Source of the DNA: Putridiphycobacter sp045110285
Lineage (GTDB): Bacteria; Bacteroidota; Bacteroidia; Flavobacteriales_D; Crocinitomicaceae
DNA: 64,000 bases
Assembly: GCA_045110285.1 (NCBI GenBank)
Contig: JBGCGA010000047.1
Span: 1-64,000, forward strand
Reading direction: 5' to 3'
This document shows, piece after piece, positions 59,039 through 64,000 of this stretch; within the stretch, counting starts at the first letter, position 1, and each line of letters begins with the position of its first letter. The translations under genes and the position numbers were made by a program. The notes below the pieces were generated by a model, which was not told the origin of the DNA, did not search any database, and worked only from the letters and a program-made list of their open reading frames with translations.

Positions 59039-62000
59039 CTACAAATTATCGAAGTCTTCACGTCTCATGTTACACATCCACTTTAATATTTTTTCGCCGA
59101 CTCCTGGTACTTCAATATGAACAATGTAAACACCACTAGCAATGGGCACGCCAACTTCATTTGTTAAGCTCCAGTCAATAGATGTTATATCAGTATCTTT
59201 AGTAAATTGCTTAATCAGTTGTCCACTCATATTAAAAATTTTAATGTTACATTGTTTAGGCAAATTGGTAATTTTTACCACTTTGTCAAGCCTAGACTCC
59301 TCATAGCTACTATAACCATAATATGGGTTTGGAACAATATTTATAATATCTAGTAAACTTTCTAGCTCACTGGTAACATTTGTTCTAGGGGCTTCACTAT
59401 CATTAATTTCAAAGGTATAGTGAGGATAACCATTATTGCTATTAGTAATTTCTTTTGTCGTGTAAGGCTTTGAAATACGGGCTTTAATGCTAACATCACT
59501 GTCTAGTAAAGTTCCATTTTCAGAAAGAATAGGTGCAAATACCCACATGCAATTCTCAAAAACATTTTCGTGTCCGCTTTTAGTTTTTAGGCTTAGTTGC
59601 GACCTCATATATTTGCCTTCGTCATATTTTGGCATACCGTCACGCACATTAAAAACATAAACATAATGCATTCCACCTAAAATTGGTACTCCGGTAGTAG
59701 TTGAAATATTGGATGTAGGGTTCCAAATCATGTCGTCGCCGTTATCACCTGGCAACCATGAGTTTTCTCCAAAGGCCATATTTAGACGCTGGCCATTTGC
59801 AACATCAATAGCATACCCAGGGAACCAGCCCATACCTTTTTCTGAACTAATTACCTTGCCTTCTTTGTTTACAGAATTTTGATTTCTTATTTCTAATACA
59901 TCCGATCCCCCAACAGTCTGGTTTTCGTTATGATTCATTTCAAGTACAACACATTTTGTCCATTTTGTTTTATCACTTGTAATCACAATATCAACATCAT
60001 GCACATGTTCTAATTTAAGTAATCTAAAAAATGAAGAATTAATCTTTGCATACCCTTCAGTATTGTCTGTAGTAGGGTCATCACCCGGACTTCCTGAGGG
60101 CATACCATCAATTTCATATCCTACATATTTAAAGGGAGAAATAGAACCACCAACCATATCTTTCCAGCTGCCAAATTCATCTCGATCATAGTAATAGCAT
60201 GGATTACTTATCCAAAGATCGGCACTGCATGTTGGGTCATCTTCAGTTGGTGCAACATTTGTTCCCGAACGTATCCAATTGGTTGGGTAATTAAGGTCTG
60301 AATCTGCCATTCCTTGTAGCCAAATGCCAGTTGAATCAGAAAAAGTCATTTCACTATAAATCGGTTCGGTTCTCCACCAGAATGATTGCAATAAACTTGG
60401 ATCATCTATCATATATTTTGATTGCTTAATTGAAACTGAAATTCCCCACTGTGGAAAAAGTACTTCTGTATTTAAGTCAATTGGGAATGGACTGGATATT
60501 GTTTCTTGTTGGCCATCAAAATCTCTTGTTACTGACCAAGTTGATGTGCTGTCAATTCCACCCCAGTTAATGTCAACCCCCTGCTCGAATTTCACGTCAT
60601 ATTTACCTGGCTTTAAGTTTAAAGGATCGATAACTTTAACATCAATTGGCCCTGAACCTTGTGCATACTCTACAATATCAACTGATCCGTTTTCTAAAAT
60701 AGCTCGCTTTGTATTTTCAGTTAAATTTACTACCCTCGCACCATTACCGTAGCCATCAATCTGTTTAATTTGCGGCGACCATCCATAGTAGGTACCAAAC
60801 GTAGTGCCTAGTCCTTCAACCCTTGGTTCATGCGGAATTCCTAAATATGCCTTTACTTCTCCAAATGCAGCTTTTCTGCTTCCTAAATATGGCTTTTTTT
60901 GTCCGTTTAATGATCCTGCAACATTTGGGTCATAAGTTTTAAAATTATTGGATGCATAAGCAATAGCCATAAAGTAGTACTTTTTGAAGTTCACAAGTTT
61001 AGTATCGCCTGAAGCAAATAGGTCTTTCGTGATTTGAAAAGAGTGTTTAATACCCTCATTGTTACCTTTAACCTCTACTGTTGGCACTTGAGCTCCCATA
61101 TTTAGATCGAAATTATAATTTACTAATGTGGAAATGTCATCTTCAATATCGCATTGAAAAACTAATCTTGCTTTTGCGGGGTTGCTAAGCTCATTTGATG
61201 CCACATCTTTTGATGCTAGCTGATAGACTTGATAGCCTTGAAATCTGTAATTAGGGTCAAAAATTGAGTCTTCATCTACATTAATAATTTCTGGGTCTAG
61301 TTCTGAATAGCTTTCATTCAAATTATTGGATCCCTGAGGGTTTAATATTGTAATAATTAGCTCATTTTCTAGTTCTTGAATGTTAAGGTCCGGCGCATGA
61401 GGCCCTTCTAAAATCTTGAAACAATTATCGAAAAGGGATTGAGCTTTATCGTCAGCTTTTTGTAATTCAACCACCGACTCAAAAGGTACTCCAGTTGTTG
61501 ACCTTGCCCAAACCACACCAACAGTAATATTGTTTACTGCTCCAGGTTTTAAAATAAATGGTCCCGCTGATTGAGCAAACCTTCTGTCAAACGGAATATT
61601 ATTCGAAGATTCTTCTGTCCATGATTCTTGGGGAACGCCTCCAGTTCCCCATCCAAGAGGATCGGTTGTACCTGGAAACATAAAGTCGGCCAAAACGGAT
61701 GTGTTAGCGCCAGCATCAGACGAATGACCACTTCCGCCATAAACAAATGGAGAGCCGTCTTTCCAAAAACCAGTTAAATAACGATAGTAGTCAATGGCAA
61801 TTTGCGGATCAGTTTGATTAATGTTTCCAGTTCCGATATTATTATAGTAAAGGAATCGTCTCATTCCAAATCGCTCATTATCTACTACACCATCACCATA
61901 ACCAATACCCAAACCTTTGTATGGAATGCCATTTTGATTTTGTGCCTCGGTAATATTTTCTGTAAGTGGATTATCAATTTCATCATTGTCTTGATACGGG

Positions 62001-63082
62001 CCTTCAAAAAAATCGACTCCTACAGCAGCAGGCATATCACCATAACCTTTAAATCCTCCCATGTCTTCATCAAAATTGTCACCGTTGTAGCAGTATCCTA
62101 GTCCTCGTGAAACATCACAGCCAACATAATCATCATTGGGTCCACCTAATGCTACATCTACCATAACTCCAAAATAAGTGTTGTATAAAGTTTGAGTCGA
62201 TCTATTTATTAATTCATAATTGTAAAAGGTCATATTATCAATTTCATTATTGGTTGCAAAAGCAAAAGCTTGCGCTCTGATTTCCATTCCTAAAGGATCT
62301 CCGCCTGTTTCAGTATGTATATTTCCTTTATCATTCATAATCCACCAAAGCGTTTCATCACCAAATAAAGTCACTTCTCTGCTATTTTGGCACTCAACAT
62401 CTTTAGCAATATCGTACCATGGATAATCACCGTCATTAATTGGGTCATACAAGCCATTTTTTCCACCAGGAGCAAGAGGGTTATCGTAAAAAGGGGCTAA
62501 ATAGTACGGTTGATCCAGAGTGACATCACCATGAGCAGGCCACTCTAATATTGAAGCGGGAATTTCGTATTCAGGAAAGTTTTTTGATTGCGTATTTGTT
62601 CCATTAGCATTATCAGCTAGTCCAGCATTATACCAGCTACTAAATTGCTGGACCTCCTCTTTGGAAATTTTAAAATGTCTATCAAATTCGTTACACACTT
62701 CAGGAGTAATTTCGGCAGTTCCGTCGGTTGTTAGTGGCCCTGTCCAATAATCTTGGCCACTTCTATACCTTAATGCGGCTAATTTTAACTGACCATTAAA
62801 GTCTAACCCACCCAACCAGAGCGAGGATGTAAATAGGGCCATAATTCCTGACCCTTTAGGTACCTCATAAATACTGTTGTTTTGTCCTTGAATTTGCCAT
62901 AAATTGCCAGCTGTATGAATTAATGCTTTGACATTGTTAAGCTCAAGAAAAATAGAACCTGTGGGAGAAACACATCCTGCAGCTCGGCTTTCGATACCTG
63001 GGACTGTTGGAAATCCCAAATTACTAACTTGAGCAAACCCAAAATTTGCGATAAAGATGAAAAGGAATCCTAAATATTTCAT
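59039..63082 (-). CDS. Large secreted protein with T9SS C-terminal sorting domain
   Basis: 1347 residues with a signal peptide (cleavage near GFAQ). The N-terminal third is paralogous to the protein at 25131 (SLWLGGLDFNGQLKLAALRY, LDQPYYLAPFYDNPLAPGG, GLYDPINDGDYPWY, DDYVGCDVSRGLGYCYNGDN). The middle is beta-rich with Ser/Gly/Asp segments. The C-terminus has the T9SS sorting features NIVPNPYYGYSSYEES, IKIFNMSGQLIKQF, GVYIVHIEV and a short basic tail. Likely cell-surface; role unknown. It is preceded on its strand by the 137-residue protein gene, about 105 nt away. Confidence 0.87.
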   Translation of the reverse strand: MKYLGFLFIFIANFGFAQVSNLGFPTVPGIESRAAGCVSPTGSIFLELNNVKALIHTAGNLWQIQGQNNSIYEVPKGSGIMALFTSSLWLGGLDFNGQLKLAALRYRSGQDYWTGPLTTDGTAEITPEVCNEFDRHFKISKEEVQQFSSWYNAGLADNANGTNTQSKNFPEYEIPASILEWPAHGDVTLDQPYYLAPFYDNPLAPGGKNGLYDPINDGDYPWYDIAKDVECQNSREVTLFGDETLWWIMNDKGNIHTETGGDPLGMEIRAQAFAFATNNEIDNMTFYNYELINRSTQTLYNTYFGVMVDVALGGPNDDYVGCDVSRGLGYCYNGDNFDEDMGGFKGYGDMPAAVGVDFFEGPYQDNDEIDNPLTENITEAQNQNGIPYKGLGIGYGDGVVDNERFGMRRFLYYNNIGTGNINQTDPQIAIDYYRYLTGFWKDGSPFVYGGSGHSSDAGANTSVLADFMFPGTTDPLGWGTGGVPQESWTEESSNNIPFDRRFAQSAGPFILKPGAVNNITVGVVWARSTTGVPFESVVELQKADDKAQSLFDNCFKILEGPHAPDLNIQELENELIITILNPQGSNNLNESYSELDPEIINVDEDSIFDPNYRFQGYQVYQLASKDVASNELSNPAKARLVFQCDIEDDISTLVNYNFDLNMGAQVPTVEVKGNNEGIKHSFQITKDLFASGDTKLVNFKKYYFMAIAYASNNFKTYDPNVAGSLNGQKKPYLGSRKAAFGEVKAYLGIPHEPRVEGLGTTFGTYYGWSPQIKQIDGYGNGARVVNLTENTKRAILENGSVDIVEYAQGSGPIDVKVIDPLNLKPGKYDVKFEQGVDINWGGIDSTSTWSVTRDFDGQQETISSPFPIDLNTEVLFPQWGISVSIKQSKYMIDDPSLLQSFWWRTEPIYSEMTFSDSTGIWLQGMADSDLNYPTNWIRSGTNVAPTEDDPTCSADLWISNPCYYYDRDEFGSWKDMVGGSISPFKYVGYEIDGMPSGSPGDDPTTDNTEGYAKINSSFFRLLKLEHVHDVDIVITSDKTKWTKCVVLEMNHNENQTVGGSDVLEIRNQNSVNKEGKVISSEKGMGWFPGYAIDVANGQRLNMAFGENSWLPGDNGDDMIWNPTSNISTTTGVPILGGMHYVYVFNVRDGMPKYDEGKYMRSQLSLKTKSGHENVFENCMWVFAPILSENGTLLDSDVSIKARISKPYTTKEITNSNNGYPHYTFEINDSEAPRTNVTSELESLLDIINIVPNPYYGYSSYEESRLDKVVKITNLPKQCNIKIFNMSGQLIKQFTKDTDITSIDWSLTNEVGVPIASGVYIVHIEVPGVGEKILKWMCNMRREDFDNL

Positions 63083-63187
63083 ATGTTTTGCTGTGGTCTT
63101 ATATGGGTCTTAAATTACTCAAAAAATGTTGATTTTAAAAAATCAAAGTTTGTAATACCTAAATTATTGATTTATCTATAATTCAAA

Positions 63188-63601
63188 TTACTTAATTAGT
63201 ACGCCTTGCTTTTCAATAATAGGAATTTTAATAAAGTTGGATGGATTTACAGTTTCAGCTAAAAAAACAAATTTTTTATCGAATACTTGTCTTTTAATGT
63301 AATAACTCAACCAAAATTCATTTGTGATTCCAAATACATTTTCCATTATCGGTTCAATTTTTGTATACTTTTTGGGCTGAACTGAGCCTAAACCATGTCT
63401 TAGAATGGATGTTTTAACTGATTCTCCTGAATTTCGGTTTATCCCATAACCTCTGGATGTCACAAGAACATTTTCAAGTTCTACTATCCCAAAATTTATC
63501 AAATAGACGTTAAATATTTCGCTTGTTTTTTCTTTGTTTAATTCTTTAACAATGGCTACACCAACATCTTTTACTTTTGGAAGGGCAATGTCTTTACGCA
63601 T
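63188..63601 (-). CDS. Conserved hypothetical protein of Bacteroidota
   Basis: 137 residues, no signal peptide. Alternating beta pattern with VGVAIVKELN, FNVYLINFGIVELENVLVTS, RGYGINRNSGESVKTSILRH, FWLSYYIKR, KKFVFLAETVN and IPIIEKQGVLIK. I recognise the layout from flavobacterial genomes, where it is sometimes given a misleading synthetase-subunit name; its function is unknown. A -7 element precedes it at 63618-63625. Confidence 0.8.
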   Translation of the reverse strand: MRKDIALPKVKDVGVAIVKELNKEKTSEIFNVYLINFGIVELENVLVTSRGYGINRNSGESVKTSILRHGLGSVQPKKYTKIEPIMENVFGITNEFWLSYYIKRQVFDKKFVFLAETVNPSNFIKIPIIEKQGVLIK

Positions 63602-63617
63602 ACAGTTTTTTGGAAAA

Positions 63618-63625
63618 CAAATTTA
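63618..63625 (-). promoter_or_regulatory. Likely -7 element (TAAATTTG)
   Basis: The complement reads TAAATTTG, 17 nt before the ATG of the 137-residue gene. Confidence 0.4.
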
Positions 63626-63630
63626 GTGCA

Positions 63631-64000
63631 TTAATTCTTTTTGTACTCATCTAAAATTGTTAATCCTATTTGCACGTAATCTGGTGTTTCTGCTCTGTGC
63701 CCCTCTAGCGGATCATTTGTTTCAGTTGCGGTATTCTCCCAATTTGATAATGTGCCAGTTCCTGTGCGCACAATTACTAAGTTTTGAGAAGGAATAGAGA
63801 TTATATATTGCCCCGACATACCTCTAAAATAAGTGACTTCGAAAGGAAAGCCTGTATAAATCCAATATTGAAAACCGTATAGTTGGTTAGGTTTACCATT
63901 TGGCTTTTTGATAGGAGCTAAAGTTTTGAATTCTGCAATATAAGCACTGTCAACTATTTGCTTTCCCTTCCATTTTCCGGTTTGGTTTATTAAGCGGCCT
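63631..64000 (-). CDS. Serine hydrolase (beta-lactamase class C-like), C-terminal part
   Basis: Only the last about 122 residues are in the window; the start lies beyond 64000. The frame is open to the edge and reads QLYGFQYWIYTGFPFE, then FRGMSGQYIISIPSQNLVIV and RTG, the C-terminal pattern of beta-lactamase/penicillin-binding-like serine hydrolases (G-x-x-GQ-x-I-x-x-x-P). The catalytic SxxK and YxN motifs are outside. Substrate unknown. Confidence 0.85.
   Translation of the reverse strand, partial: GRLINQTGKWKGKQIVDSAYIAEFKTLAPIKKPNGKPNQLYGFQYWIYTGFPFEVTYFRGMSGQYIISIPSQNLVIVRTGTGTLSNWENTATETNDPLEGHRAETPDYVQIGLTILDEYKKN

Noticed and set aside
1..64000. CRISPR arrays, transposases, prophage genes, rRNA operon
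   Set aside because: No regular spaced repeats, transposase or phage motifs, or rRNA sequence seen on either strand.

Overview
The window comes from a low-GC member of the phylum Bacteroidota, probably a flavobacterium-like gliding organism. Four things support this. The gliding genes gldD and gldE sit in the order mutY-ssb-gldE-gldD. Three secreted proteins end in type IX secretion (T9SS) sorting domains. Many genes are preceded by the Bacteroidota -7 promoter element TAnnTTTG, sometimes with a -33 TTG. Obvious Shine-Dalgarno sequences are scarce. Coding is dense and mostly housekeeping; I see no phage, transposase or CRISPR array.

Layout. 1-7.7 kb: the 5' part of metG, an S66 peptidase, an AarF/UbiB-like kinase, a sensor kinase and the gldD-gldE-ssb-mutY block. 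7.8-14.6 kb: HU, a 30-residue basic protein, an RNase E/G, recX, a DEAD-box helicase, dxs, tpx and a small lipoprotein. 14.6-22.7 kb (minus strand): a barrel-like protein, a methyltransferase, mnmG, ybeY, an RsbW-like ATPase and a giant DUF4175 protein; two parS-type palindromes lie between ybeY and mnmG. 22.8-25.1 kb: gltX, folB and tRNA-Cys, followed by a 21-bp copy of the tRNA 3' end. 25.1-29.5 kb: a T9SS-secreted protein, a CotH/lamin-tail surface protein and a small membrane protein. 29.6-35.8 kb: a four-gene operon (DUF4856 lipoprotein, imelysin, HTTM membrane protein, TonB-dependent receptor), probably for iron uptake, behind two tandem palindromic operators. 35.8-39.1 kb: an anti-sigma-like protein and ECF sigma factor, a TlpA-like thioredoxin protein and rpiB.

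39.1-39.5 kb is a very AT-rich gene-free gap with two exact DnaA boxes. Together with parS about 21 kb away and a hand-sampled change of GC skew, it is a candidate chromosomal origin. 39.5-46.7 kb: a YwqK-repeat protein, a LytTR response regulator, an Nfu-type Fe-S carrier, a putative metal operon (Cys-rich protein, TonB receptor, periplasmic HMA protein) and dinB. 46.8-51.3 kb: a delta-60-repeat T9SS protein, then a DUF1579-like/DUF2490/CotH operon. 51.3-53.5 kb: the wreck of a DUF2237 gene, a small conserved-looking protein and an MFS transporter. 53.4-59 kb: a Tat-signal S66 peptidase, two large membrane proteins likely in polyisoprenoid glycosyl transfer, and a GT2 glycosyltransferase. 59-64 kb: a 1347-residue T9SS protein, a small conserved protein and the C-terminal part of a serine hydrolase.

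Every convergent gene junction in the window is overlapped or within 8 nt, and three use one shared TTAA for both stop codons. The best candidates for unrecorded biology are the origin/parS pair, the iron operon with its operators, the anti-sigma protein carrying a gliding-type C-terminal domain, and the metal operon.
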